NCBI RefSeq assembly: GCF_030758345.1
Contig: NZ_JAVAMO010000003.1
Span: forward strand, 310,001-374,000
Direction of reading: 5' to 3'
Source: Ruegeria discodermiae
GTDB lineage: Bacteria; Pseudomonadota; Alphaproteobacteria; Rhodobacterales; Rhodobacteraceae
DNA: 64,000 nt
The translations under genes were made by a program, and so were the position numbers. Of this stretch, positions 32,743 to 42,202 are shown piece after piece. Below the pieces are notes generated by a model. The model worked only from the letters and a program-made list of their open reading frames with translations, was not told the origin of the DNA and searched no databases. Positions within the stretch are counted from its first letter, which is position 1. Each line of letters opens with the position of its first letter.

Positions 32743-35510
32743 CCGTGATCGGCGGCATAGGCTTCACCGCGCCCTGGCTGTTGCTGGGTCTGCTGGCGCT
32801 GCCGGTTCTGTGGCTGATCCTGCGTGCGGTCCCGCCCGCACCGATCCGCCGCCTGTTCCCTGCCGTCACCCTGCTGCTGGGTCTGCGCGATGATGAAAGC
32901 GTCTCGGACCGGACACCGTGGTGGCTGCTGCTGTTGCGGATGCTGGCCGTGGCCGCCGTGATCACCGGCCTTGCCGGGCCGGTGCTGAATCCTTCGCGCG
33001 AGGCCAGCGGTTCTGGCCCGTTGCTGATCGTTCTGGATGCAAGCTGGGCCGGGGCCACGGGTTGGCCCGACAAGATGGCGCTGCTGGATGCGCAGCTTGG
33101 CGAGGCCGGGCGCACCGGCAGACCAGTGTCGATCCTGCGCCTGAGCGCCCCGGAACAACCGGTCTTCCAGAGCGCCGATGTCTGGCGCAACCGTCTTCCG
33201 GGGCTGGAGCCGATGCCGTGGCAACCCGCGATCGCCCAGATCACGGGGGCCGAGACCGCTATTGGCTCCATCGACGAGAGCTTTGAAACCCGCTGGTTCA
33301 GCGACGGGCTGGACTATGCGGGCCGCGACCGGATTCTGGCCGCGCTCGACAGTGCTGGCCCCCTCAGCGTCTATCAGACCGAGAAACCGGTTCTGGGCTT
33401 GTTGCCCTCTTTCTTTGAGGATGGTGCCATTCAACTGCGCGCCATTCGCAGCCCGTCAACGCTGCCGCAGGAGGGCACCATTCTGGCCCATGGCCGCGAC
33501 CCAGGCGGCACGGCGCGGGTTCTGGCCTCGGCCACAGCAAGCTTTGCGGCGGGGGAAACCCATGCCGAAACCGCGCTGTCTCTGCCCTCGGAGTTGCGCG
33601 CGCGGATCACTCGGTTCGAATTGCAGGGCCAACGCTCCGCCGGTGCCGTGACACTGGCCGATGACAGCCTGCGCCGCCGTGAGGTCGCTCTGATCGCCGG
33701 GCGCGAAGACCGCGAAGGGCTGGAGCTGCTGTCACCGCTGCACTACCTGGAACAGGCGCTGCAACCAACTGCCGAACTGCTGAACGGCGCGCTCACCGAT
33801 ATCCTGCCCGCCAAACCTGATGTCATCGTGCTGGCTGATGTGGCTACGCTGTCAGGTGCCGAAGAAACCGCGCTGACCGAATGGGTCGAAGAAGGCGGCT
33901 TGTTGCTGCGCTTTGCCGGGCCGCGCCTTGCCGCGAGTGAGGTCAGCCGCAATGACGAGCATCCGCTGATGCCGGTGCGCCTGCGCTCCGGCGGACGGTC
34001 TGTGGGGGGCGCGATGAGCTGGGGCGAACCCAAGGCGCTGGCCCCCTTCCCCGACACCTCGCCGTTCTTTGGCCTGCCGGTGCCCGACGATGTCCGGGTC
34101 ACCGCGCAGGTGATGGCGCAGCCGGACCCGACGCTGGCCGACCGGGTCATCGCCGCGCTCAGCGACGGCACGCCGCTGGTCACCCGCAAACCGCTGGGTC
34201 AGGGCCAGATCGTGCTGTTCCACGTCACCGCCAATGCCGAATGGTCAAGCCTGCCACTATCGGGACTGTTCGTCGAGATGCTGGAACGGCTCGCAGTTTC
34301 TTCCTCGGCAAAACCACCCGAGGCTGAGGATCTGGCGGGCACAACATGGACCCCGGTGCAGGTTTTGGACGGTTTTGGCGCGCTGGAAGAGGCGGGCAAC
34401 CTGCCGGGTGTCGAGGGGGCTGCATTGGCCGAAGACCCGCTTGGCCCCGATCTGCGTCCCGGTATCTATGCCAGCGAAGACCGGCGGCTGGCCCGCAATG
34501 TGCTGACCGCCGAGGCCGATCTGGTGCCCGTGACCTGGCCCGCCAACATCCCGGTCGAGGGGTTGAGTATCGAACGCGAAACCCCGCTGGGTGGCCCGTT
34601 GCTGAGCCTGGCGCTGCTCTTGCTGCTACTTGATGTGATCGCCTCGCTGGCGCTGTCGGGGCGCTTGCGGATGGCGGCCCTGGCCCCCGCCCTTATGCTC
34701 GGGCTGGCCTTTTCGCTGGTCTCGCCGGACGCGCGCGCGCGGGAGGGTGAAGGAAATGATTTCGCCTTGTCCGCCACCGCTGAGCTGGTTCTGGCCCATG
34801 TGCTGACCGGCGACCGCAATGTCGATGATGTGGCGCAAGCCGGATTACGGGGGCTTAGCGAAACGCTCAGCTATCGCACGTCTGTGGAACCGGTGGAGCC
34901 GGTCGGCATCGACCTTGAGCGCGACGAACTGGCCTTCTTCCCCTTCCTCTACTGGCCGATCTCGCCGGATCAGCCGCAACCTTCGGATGCGGCCTATTCA
35001 AAGCTGAACGCCTATCTCAGATCAGGCGGCATGATCCTCTTTGATACGCGCGATGCAGATATCGCGCGGTTCGGCGCAGGCAGCCCGAACGGGCGCAAAT
35101 TGCAGCAACTGGCTGCCCCGCTGGACGTACCACCTCTGGAACCGGTGCCGCGCGATCACGTGCTGACCCGCACCTTCTATCTGCTGCAGGACTTCCCCGG
35201 CCGCCACCAGGGCGCGGATGTCTGGGTCGAAGCCGCCCCACCCGATGCCGAACAGATCGAAGGCATGCCCTTTCGCAATCTCAATGACGGGGTCACCCCG
35301 GTGATCATCGGTGGCAATGACTGGGCCGCAGCCTGGGCCATCGACCGCAACGGCCGCCCCCTGCTGCCGGTTGGGCGCGGATTTGCGGGCGAGCGACAGC
35401 GTGAACTGGCCTATCGCTTTGGCGTCAATCTGGTGATGCATGTGCTGACCGGCAACTACAAATCCGATCAGGTGCATGTGCCCGCCCTTCTGGACAGGTT
35501 GGGACAATGA
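32739..35510 (+). CDS. BatA-domain/DUF4159 membrane protein of the MoxR cluster
   Basis: 923 aa, GTG start. The N-terminal BatA-type module (residues 1-80: FTAPWLLLGLLALPVLWLIL, then a second helix near 65-85) anchors it in the membrane. A long extracytoplasmic middle region has VWA-like and amidotransferase-like segments (EWVEEGGLLLRFAGPRL). Helices near 615-665 are followed by a C-terminal DUF4159 domain (about 690-920: FPFLYWPISPDQPQPS, LRSGGMILFDTRDADIARFG). It overlaps its neighbours by 4 bp on both sides. The precise function is unknown; the cluster is tied to envelope stress or complex assembly in other bacteria. Confidence 0.88.
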   Translation: MTVIGGIGFTAPWLLLGLLALPVLWLILRAVPPAPIRRLFPAVTLLLGLRDDESVSDRTPWWLLLLRMLAVAAVITGLAGPVLNPSREASGSGPLLIVLDASWAGATGWPDKMALLDAQLGEAGRTGRPVSILRLSAPEQPVFQSADVWRNRLPGLEPMPWQPAIAQITGAETAIGSIDESFETRWFSDGLDYAGRDRILAALDSAGPLSVYQTEKPVLGLLPSFFEDGAIQLRAIRSPSTLPQEGTILAHGRDPGGTARVLASATASFAAGETHAETALSLPSELRARITRFELQGQRSAGAVTLADDSLRRREVALIAGREDREGLELLSPLHYLEQALQPTAELLNGALTDILPAKPDVIVLADVATLSGAEETALTEWVEEGGLLLRFAGPRLAASEVSRNDEHPLMPVRLRSGGRSVGGAMSWGEPKALAPFPDTSPFFGLPVPDDVRVTAQVMAQPDPTLADRVIAALSDGTPLVTRKPLGQGQIVLFHVTANAEWSSLPLSGLFVEMLERLAVSSSAKPPEAEDLAGTTWTPVQVLDGFGALEEAGNLPGVEGAALAEDPLGPDLRPGIYASEDRRLARNVLTAEADLVPVTWPANIPVEGLSIERETPLGGPLLSLALLLLLLDVIASLALSGRLRMAALAPALMLGLAFSLVSPDARAREGEGNDFALSATAELVLAHVLTGDRNVDDVAQAGLRGLSETLSYRTSVEPVEPVGIDLERDELAFFPFLYWPISPDQPQPSDAAYSKLNAYLRSGGMILFDTRDADIARFGAGSPNGRKLQQLAAPLDVPPLEPVPRDHVLTRTFYLLQDFPGRHQGADVWVEAAPPDAEQIEGMPFRNLNDGVTPVIIGGNDWAAAWAIDRNGRPLLPVGRGFAGERQRELAYRFGVNLVMHVLTGNYKSDQVHVPALLDRLGQ

Positions 35511-37549
35511 CAGGAAGTATCGTCTTTGACCCGCTGATCCCGTGGCCCGCGCTGTTGGTACTGGCAATTCTCGCTGGTGCCGGTGTCATATTGGCGCTCT
35601 GGCGCGGCTTGTCAGGCTGGGCATTACGAGGTCTTGCGGCGCTCGTCTTGCTGGGCGCGCTGGCAGGCCCGGCCTATCAGATCGAGGACCGCGCGCCGCT
35701 CAGCGATATCGTGATCCTGCTGGAAGACCAGAGCGCCAGCCAGACCCTCGCAGACCGGCAGCAGCAGACCCAAGAAGCGGCAGATGCCCTTGCCGCCACG
35801 ATCGAGGCCCGCGACAACACCGAATTGCGCCGGGTTCGCGTCGGCGATGGTGAAGGCGACGCAGGCACTCAACTGATGAGTGCGCTTTCCGAGGTCCTGG
35901 CAGAGGAACCGCGCGCGCGCGTTGCCGGGATTATCGCGCTCTCGGATGGTCGTGTGCATGATGCCGACATGGCCCCGCAACTGCCCGCGCCGATGCACCT
36001 CTTGTTATCGGGCCGATCCGACGATTGGGATCGCCGCCTGATCGTCAAGAACGCGCCTGCCTTCGCCATCATCGATGAGCCGGTGACCCTGACATTGCGG
36101 ATCGAGGATAGTGGTGCTGCGCCTGCTGATCAGCGCTCCGCCCCGCTGCAGATCTCGGTCGATGGGGCCGAGCCGGATACCTTCACCGTTCCCATCGGGC
36201 AGGATATTGAACTACCTGTGACCCTGACCCATGGCGGGCGCAACGTCATCCAATTCTCCGTTCCTGCCGCCGAGGGCGAGCTAACGGACCGCAACAACAC
36301 CGCGCTGATCCAGATGAACGGCGTGCGTGACCGGTTGCGGGTGCTGCTGGTTTCGGGCGAACCGCATCCCGGCGGGCGCACATGGCGCAACCTGCTGAAA
36401 TCCGACAGCGCCGTCGATCTTGTGCATTTCACCATCCTGCGCCCGCCCGAAAAGCAGGATGGCGTGCCAGTGGATGAGCTATCGCTGATCGCCTTCCCCA
36501 CACGTGAGCTGTTTCTGGAAAAGATCAACGATTTTGACCTGATCATCTTTGACCGCTACAAGCGGCGCGGGATTTTGCCTGCGATCTATCTGGACAATGT
36601 CTCGCAATATGTTGCCGATGGCGGCGCGGTTCTGGTCGCAGCCGGGCCCGACTTTGCCACGGCCGACAGCATCTATCGCTCGCCGCTGGGGCCGACCCTG
36701 CCCGCGCAACCCACCGCCCGCGTGATCGAGGAACGCTACATGCCGCAGGTGACCGAACTGGGCGAGCGCCACCCGGTTACCGCCGATCTGGGCGGGATCG
36801 AGGAGTGGGGTGCGTGGCTGCGCCAGGTCGATGTCTTCCCCCGGTCCGGCAATGTGGTGATGAGCGGGATTGACGACCGTCCGCTGCTGATCCTGGACCG
36901 GGTCGGTGAAGGTCGGGTTGCGCTGCTGGCCTCGGATCACGCCTGGCTCTGGAGCCGGGGATATGAGGGGGGCGGTCCGCAACTGGAACTGCTGCGCAGG
37001 CTGGCGCACTGGATGATGAAGGAACCCGAGCTTGAGGAAGAGGCGCTCTGGGCCGATGCGCAGGGCCGCACCATGCGCATCATCCGCCGCACGCTTGAGG
37101 AAGAGGTCGGTCCGGTGACCATCACCCGCCCCAATGGCGAGACCGAGACTGTCACCTTGCAGGAGGTCTCACCCGGTCGGTTTGAGGCGCTTTATACGGG
37201 GCCAGAGATTGGCCTCTATCGCTTGCAGGAAGGCGAGCGCCAAGCGGTGATCGGCCTTGGCCCCGCCGCCCCGCGCGAATTCGAACAGACTATTGCGACG
37301 GGCGAGGTTCTCGACCCGATCCTGGCCACCATGCGCGGTGGCGTCATACGTCTGGAAGACGGGCTGCCCTCGATCCGATCGGTGCGCGAAGGGCGTCCCG
37401 CAGCTGGTCGGGGCTGGATCGGGCTGACACCACGTGGCGCTTATGAAACCCGCGATGTGACGCAAACCGCTTTGCTACCGCCCTGGCTGGTCCTGTTCCT
37501 CGCTGCCGGTTTCATCCTGGCAGGCTGGCTGCGCGAAGGCCGCCACTGA
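35507..37549 (+). CDS. Large membrane protein of the MoxR cluster (VWA/glutamine-amidotransferase-like)
   Basis: 680 aa. Two membrane segments at the N-terminus (about 11-30 and 37-54) and one at the C-terminus (about 655-673) flank a large periplasmic portion. A VWA-like core near 65-165 (DIVILLEDQSASQ) and an amidotransferase-like region with LIIFDRYKRRGILP and YVADGGAVLVAAGPDF are visible. It has no catalytic Cys-His-Glu set that I can identify. As the last gene of the operon it is probably a structural partner of the BatA/DUF4159 protein. Confidence 0.85.
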   Translation: MTGSIVFDPLIPWPALLVLAILAGAGVILALWRGLSGWALRGLAALVLLGALAGPAYQIEDRAPLSDIVILLEDQSASQTLADRQQQTQEAADALAATIEARDNTELRRVRVGDGEGDAGTQLMSALSEVLAEEPRARVAGIIALSDGRVHDADMAPQLPAPMHLLLSGRSDDWDRRLIVKNAPAFAIIDEPVTLTLRIEDSGAAPADQRSAPLQISVDGAEPDTFTVPIGQDIELPVTLTHGGRNVIQFSVPAAEGELTDRNNTALIQMNGVRDRLRVLLVSGEPHPGGRTWRNLLKSDSAVDLVHFTILRPPEKQDGVPVDELSLIAFPTRELFLEKINDFDLIIFDRYKRRGILPAIYLDNVSQYVADGGAVLVAAGPDFATADSIYRSPLGPTLPAQPTARVIEERYMPQVTELGERHPVTADLGGIEEWGAWLRQVDVFPRSGNVVMSGIDDRPLLILDRVGEGRVALLASDHAWLWSRGYEGGGPQLELLRRLAHWMMKEPELEEEALWADAQGRTMRIIRRTLEEEVGPVTITRPNGETETVTLQEVSPGRFEALYTGPEIGLYRLQEGERQAVIGLGPAAPREFEQTIATGEVLDPILATMRGGVIRLEDGLPSIRSVREGRPAAGRGWIGLTPRGAYETRDVTQTALLPPWLVLFLAAGFILAGWLREGRH

Positions 37550-37615
37550 TCCGAAGATCAAATCTGAACGTGAGAGGGCCCGGATTGCCGCGTCAGGTCT
37601 CGCTGCGCGGATTTG

Positions 37616-37662
37616 TGAAATTCCACTTATAGGCGTCAAATTCCACATATTGAAATTTCTAT
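37616..37662. promoter_or_regulatory. Three GAAATT-type repeats upstream of the beta-oxidation operon
   Basis: GTGAAATTCCAC (37616-37627), GTCAAATTCCAC (37636-37647) and TTGAAATTTCTA (37651-37662) share a palindromic AAATT core. The first two are spaced exactly 20 bp, two helical turns. They lie 37-83 bp before the first start codon and are a candidate binding region for the IclR regulator at 43359. Confidence 0.45.
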
Positions 37663-37698
37663 GGCAATCTTCTATCCCTCTGCCGATATGAGGCAGCA

Positions 37699-39804
37699 AT
37701 GAGAAAGGGGCCGGTTTTGTCGCACCCAGTCACGATGGAGCTTCACGGCGATATTGCCGTGATCCAAGTCTCCAACCCGCCGGTCAACGCACTGTCCCAA
37801 GCCGTGCGCGCCGGGCTCTCTGACACCGTCACGCAGGCCGCAGAGATGGCGGAGGTCAAAGCCATCCTGATCTGCTGCGCGGGCCGAACCTTTGTCGCCG
37901 GGGCGGATATCCGCGAATTTGGCAAACCGTTGATGGAGCCCTCGCTTCCCGACGTAATCGACCAGATCGAGGCCTCGACCAAACCGGTGGTGATCGCCTT
38001 GCATGGCACCGCTTTGGGCGGCGGGCTGGAACTGGCTCTGGGCGGGCACTACCGCATTGCCCTGGCTTCGGCGCGCTTCGGGCTGCCAGAGGTGATGCTG
38101 GGCCTGTTGCCCGGTGCCGGCGGCACCCAGCGCTTGCCACGGCTGGTACCGATGTCCAATGCGATCAACATGATCACCTCGGGTGGCCAGATCGGTGCGC
38201 AAGACGCGCTTGAGTTTGGCCTGATCGACCAGATTGCGAGCGGCGACGACATCCGGAACGCGAGTCTGGGCTATGCCAAAACGTTGATCGAAACGGGCGC
38301 TGCACCGCGCCCTACCAGCCGCCTTGTCTGCAATCCGCCGGAGCCGGGTGCAATGGATGCGGCGCGCGCCAAGCTGGCAAAGTCCGCGCGTGGTCAGATC
38401 GCCCCGCAAAAGGCTCTGGACGCGCTTCGGGGCGCGATTGACCTGTCATTTGCCGAGGGTCTTGCGCAGGAGCGGGCGTTGTTCAAGGAACTGATGGCGT
38501 CGGATCAGCGCGGCGCGATGATCCACGCGTTTTTTGCCGAGCGGCAGGTTGGAAAGCTGGACGAGATTAAGGGCGTCGCCCCGCGCGACGTCCAGACTCT
38601 GGGCGTGGTCGGCGGCGGCACCATGGGCGCAGGCATCGCCACGAACGCCTTGCTTGCCGGTCTCAAGGTGACCCTGGTTGAGCGTGATTCAGAGGCCACA
38701 GATCGGGCATATGCGACGGTTTCCGGCCTGCTGGAAGGCGCAATGCAACGGGGTAAGCTGGGTGAGGCACAATATGGCGAAATCATGTCTGATTGTTTTA
38801 AAACCACAACAGATTACCAGGAATTTGCTCAGTCCGACATCGTGATTGAAGCGGTTTTTGAAAGCATCGATGTGAAAAAAGAGGTGTTCGAAAAGCTGGA
38901 TGCAGTCTGCAAACCCGGCGCGATCCTGGCCAGCAACACCTCCTATCTGGATGTGGACGCCATCGCCGCGATGACCGCACGTCCCGAAGATGTGATCGGT
39001 CTCCATTTCTTCTCGCCAGCCCATGTCATGAAGCTGCTGGAGATCGTGGTCGCGGACCGGACCGCGCCAGAGGTCACCGCGACGGGCTTTGCGCTGGCAA
39101 AGACCCTTGGCAAGGTCGCGGTCCGCGCGGGGGTCTGTGACGGGTTCATCGGCAATCGCATCCTGTCGCATTACCGCAAGGCGCTGGACGGCGCGGTGAT
39201 CGCGGGGGCCAGCCCGTTCGACGTCGATCGCGCGCTGGTCGAATTTGGCCTCGCCATGGGGCCCTATGCGGTGAGCGACCTGGCCGGGCTGGATATCGGC
39301 TGGGCCACCCGCAAGCGCCTGGCCCCCAGGCGCGACCCGCGCGAGGCTTATGCCGAGTTCGCCGACCGCCTCTGCGAGATGGGCCGCTTTGGCCGCAAGA
39401 CCGGCAGGGGCTATTACCTTTATGGCGAAGGCCGCCCCGCACCCGATCCCGAGGTTGACGGTATCATCGCAGAAGAACGCTCTGCCAAGGGCGTCATAGC
39501 ACGCGCGCTTTCCGATCAGGAAATCGTCGACCGCTACATGGCGGCGATGGTCAACGAAGCCGCGCGGGTGGTCGAGGAAGGCATCGCGCAACGCCCGCTG
39601 GATGTGGATGTCACCTTGCTCAACGGCTACGGGTTTCCGCGCTGGCGCGGGGGTCCGATGTATTATGCCGATACGGTGGGGCCGGATAAGATCCTGCGCG
39701 ATATCACCACATTTGCCGCCGAGGATGACTTCCTCTGGCAGCCCGCGCCGCTGCTGCAGCGGTTGGTGGCCGAGGGCAAGACTTTTGCCAGCCTGAACAC
39801 ATAA
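37699..39804 (+). CDS. Bifunctional enoyl-CoA hydratase/3-hydroxyacyl-CoA dehydrogenase (FadB/PimF-like)
   Basis: 701 aa. The N-terminal crotonase domain (about 15-200) has [25 protein letters not shown] and [15 protein letters not shown] with the two catalytic-region glutamates ([20 protein letters not shown]). An NAD-binding 3-hydroxyacyl-CoA dehydrogenase follows ([20 protein letters not shown], about 302-321; [15 protein letters not shown] with catalytic His). The C-terminal 3HCDH domains reach the end. The start may be the ATG at 37699, a TTG at 37720 or the ATG at 37735. It heads an operon resembling pimFBCD of dicarboxylic acid degradation. Confidence 0.92.
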   Translation: MRKGPVLSHPVTMELHGDIAVIQVSNPPVNALSQAVRAGLSDTVTQAAEMAEVKAILICCAGRTFVAGADIREFGKPLMEPSLPDVIDQIEASTKPVVIALHGTALGGGLELALGGHYRIALASARFGLPEVMLGLLPGAGGTQRLPRLVPMSNAINMITSGGQIGAQDALEFGLIDQIASGDDIRNASLGYAKTLIETGAAPRPTSRLVCNPPEPGAMDAARAKLAKSARGQIAPQKALDALRGAIDLSFAEGLAQERALFKELMASDQRGAMIHAFFAERQVGKLDEIKGVAPRDVQTLGVVGGGTMGAGIATNALLAGLKVTLVERDSEATDRAYATVSGLLEGAMQRGKLGEAQYGEIMSDCFKTTTDYQEFAQSDIVIEAVFESIDVKKEVFEKLDAVCKPGAILASNTSYLDVDAIAAMTARPEDVIGLHFFSPAHVMKLLEIVVADRTAPEVTATGFALAKTLGKVAVRAGVCDGFIGNRILSHYRKALDGAVIAGASPFDVDRALVEFGLAMGPYAVSDLAGLDIGWATRKRLAPRRDPREAYAEFADRLCEMGRFGRKTGRGYYLYGEGRPAPDPEVDGIIAEERSAKGVIARALSDQEIVDRYMAAMVNEAARVVEEGIAQRPLDVDVTLLNGYGFPRWRGGPMYYADTVGPDKILRDITTFAAEDDFLWQPAPLLQRLVAEGKTFASLNT

Positions 39805-39815
39805 GGATCATTGCG

Positions 39816-40994
39816 ATGAAACAAGCTGTAATTGCCTCTACCGCACGCACCGGGTTGGCCAAATCCTATCGCGGGGCGTTCAACGAAACCCATGGGGCGA
39901 CCATGGCGGGCCATGCCATCGAACATGCGGTCAGCCGGGCCGGTATCGATCCTGCCCTGCTGGAAGACGCCTTTGTCGGCTGCGGCTATCCCGAAGGCTT
40001 GACCGGCAGCAACATCGCCCGGCAGTCGGTGATCCGGGCCGGGCTGCCGGTCACCGTGGCGGCGGCAACTGTGAACCGGTTCTGCTCGTCCGGGTTGCAG
40101 GCGGTTGCGATGGCGGCCCATGCAATCACGATGGAAAAGGCCCCCGCCGCCCTTGCTGGCGGGGTCGAGAGTATCAGCCAGATGCCGCCTTCGCGCCCAC
40201 CGCAGGCACAAGAGCCGTGGATCAGCGCGCATAAACCCGACCTCTACCTGTCCATGATTGAAACCGCCGATATCGTCGCCGCGCGTTACAATGTCAGCCG
40301 CGAGGCGCAGGATGAACTGGCGCTGCAAAGCCAGCAGCGCACTGCCGCCGCGCAGGCCGCCGGGAAACTGGATGACGAGATCGTGCCGATCAAGGTAACG
40401 CAGGCCTTCAAGGATCGCGACACCGGCGAGGTCACCCGCAAGGAGGTGACGTTTGCCATGGATGACTGCAACCGCCCCAACACCACGCTGGAGGGGTTGG
40501 CGGGCCTCGCCCCGGTGCGCGGCGAGGGACAGTTCATCACCGCAGGCAACGCCTCGCAGCTTTCCGACGGGGCGGCGGCGCTGGTTCTGATGGATGAGGA
40601 TGTGGCCGCGCGTGAAGGGGTCGAACCGCTGGGGGCCTTCAAGGGTTTTGCGGTTGCCGGATGCGAACCGGATGAAATGGGCATCGGGCCGGTCTTTGCG
40701 GTGCCGCGCCTGCTGGAACGCCACGGACTAACGATACAGGATATCGACCTGTGGGAGTTGAACGAGGCCTTCGCCAGTCAGGCGCTCTATTGCCGCGAGC
40801 GGCTGGGCATTGATCCTGCGATCTGCAACGTCAATGGCGGCTCGATTTCGATCGGGCATCCGTTCGGCATGACCGGCGCGCGCATGACCGGGCACCTGAT
40901 GCTGGAAGGCAGGCGCCGGGGCGCGAAGCTGGGCGTGGTGACCATGTGCATCGGGGGTGGCCAGGGGGCCGCTGGCCTGTTCGAGATTTTCTGA
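39816..40994 (+). CDS. Acetyl-CoA acyltransferase (thiolase, PimB/FadA-like)
   Basis: 392 aa. The nucleophilic Cys is in [16 protein letters not shown] (about 87-102). [20 protein letters not shown] and [14 protein letters not shown] carry the other active-site His and Cys. It performs the thiolytic last step of the beta-oxidation cycle. Start is 11 bp after the FadB-like gene; its stop shares one base with the next start (TGATG). It is distinct from the thiolase at 12051. Confidence 0.93.
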   Translation: MKQAVIASTARTGLAKSYRGAFNETHGATMAGHAIEHAVSRAGIDPALLEDAFVGCGYPEGLTGSNIARQSVIRAGLPVTVAAATVNRFCSSGLQAVAMAAHAITMEKAPAALAGGVESISQMPPSRPPQAQEPWISAHKPDLYLSMIETADIVAARYNVSREAQDELALQSQQRTAAAQAAGKLDDEIVPIKVTQAFKDRDTGEVTRKEVTFAMDDCNRPNTTLEGLAGLAPVRGEGQFITAGNASQLSDGAAALVLMDEDVAAREGVEPLGAFKGFAVAGCEPDEMGIGPVFAVPRLLERHGLTIQDIDLWELNEAFASQALYCRERLGIDPAICNVNGGSISIGHPFGMTGARMTGHLMLEGRRRGAKLGVVTMCIGGGQGAAGLFEIF

Positions 40995-42190
40995 TGGACC
41001 TCGCCTATACACAAGAGCAAGAGCAATTCCGGGCACAGCTGCGCCGCTTTCTCGCTGAAAACCTACCCGAACGAACCCGCGACAAGGTGCGGCTGGGCAA
41101 GCGGTTGACCAAGGCAGAGATGCAGGACTGGCACACCATGCTGAACGCGCGCGGCTGGCTGGCGATGAACTGGCCGCGCGAATATGGCGGCGCAGAATGG
41201 GACGCGGTGCAGCGCCAGATCTTCGAGGAAGAGGCCTGCCGCGCCCACGCCCCGCGCATCGTGCCTTTTGGGTTGAAGATGCTCGCGCCCGTGCTGTTTG
41301 AATTCGGCAGCGAGGACCAGCGGCAACGCTTTCTGCCGCCGATCCTGTGCGGCGAGCACTGGTGGTGCCAGGGCTATTCCGAACCCGGCGCGGGGTCCGA
41401 TCTGGCCTCGCTGAGGACCCGCGCGGTGCGCGAGGGCGCGTATTACGTGGTCAACGGGCAAAAGACATGGACCACGCTGGGGCAGCATGCCAACTGGATC
41501 TTCTGCCTGGTGCGTACCGATCCCGATGCCAAGAAGCAGGAGGGAATCTCCTTCCTGCTGATCGACATGGATACACCCGGCGTCACAGTTCGCCCCATCG
41601 TGCTGATCGATGGCGAGGCGGAGGTGAACGAGGTGTTTTTCGACAATGTTCGTGTGCCTGCCGAAAACCTCGTGGGAGAAGAAAACAAGGGCTGGACCTA
41701 TGCCAAATACCTGCTGACCCATGAGCGCACCAACATTGCGGGCGTGGGGTTTTCCGACGCCGCGCTTGCGACGCTCAAACATGTGGCGGCGCACACCATG
41801 GCGAGCGGCAGGCCGCTGGATCAGAACCCGCATTTCGCGGCCCGCATGGCGCAGGCCGAGATTGATCTGATGGCGATGCGCACCACCAACCTGCGGATGA
41901 TAAGCGCGGCGGCCAAAGGACATGCGCCGGGCATCGAAAGCTCGATGCTCAAGGTCAAGGGCACCTTGCTGCGCCAGGAGTTGAGCGCGCTTCTGCGCCG
42001 CGCGATGGGGCCGGACGCAATGCCCTACCTGCCCGATTTTCTGGATGGCGGCGACAATGCAGACCCGCTCGGCCCGGAACATGCGCCTGCCGCCGCGCCG
42101 GGATATTTCAACATGCGCAAATTGTCGATTTTCGGCGGCTCGAACGAGATCCAGCGCACGATCATCGCCAAATCGGCGCTCGGGCTTTGA
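40994..42190 (+). CDS. Acyl-CoA dehydrogenase, larger subunit of a probable heteromeric pair (PimC-like)
   Basis: 398 aa from the ATG at 40994, overlapping the thiolase stop by one base. FAD and substrate segments include YSEPGAGSDLASLRTRA (about 132-148), GQKTWTTLGQHANWIF and the C-terminal LSIFGGSNEIQRTIIAKSAL. That last block is the FAD-contacting region. At the position of the catalytic Glu of medium-chain acyl-CoA dehydrogenase I find only an Ala/Pro-rich stretch. It is therefore likely the FAD-contributing half of a heterotetramer with the next gene. Confidence 0.88.
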   Translation: MDLAYTQEQEQFRAQLRRFLAENLPERTRDKVRLGKRLTKAEMQDWHTMLNARGWLAMNWPREYGGAEWDAVQRQIFEEEACRAHAPRIVPFGLKMLAPVLFEFGSEDQRQRFLPPILCGEHWWCQGYSEPGAGSDLASLRTRAVREGAYYVVNGQKTWTTLGQHANWIFCLVRTDPDAKKQEGISFLLIDMDTPGVTVRPIVLIDGEAEVNEVFFDNVRVPAENLVGEENKGWTYAKYLLTHERTNIAGVGFSDAALATLKHVAAHTMASGRPLDQNPHFAARMAQAEIDLMAMRTTNLRMISAAAKGHAPGIESSMLKVKGTLLRQELSALLRRAMGPDAMPYLPDFLDGGDNADPLGPEHAPAAAPGYFNMRKLSIFGGSNEIQRTIIAKSALGL

Positions 42191-42202
42191 CAGGGTAGGC
42201 AG

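Noticed and set aside
8684-37662. Shared GTGAAATT core between the XRE-operon repeats and the beta-oxidation promoter repeats
   Set aside because: The shared core is short and AT-rich, the arrangements differ, and regulators of different families sit nearby; coincidence is likely.
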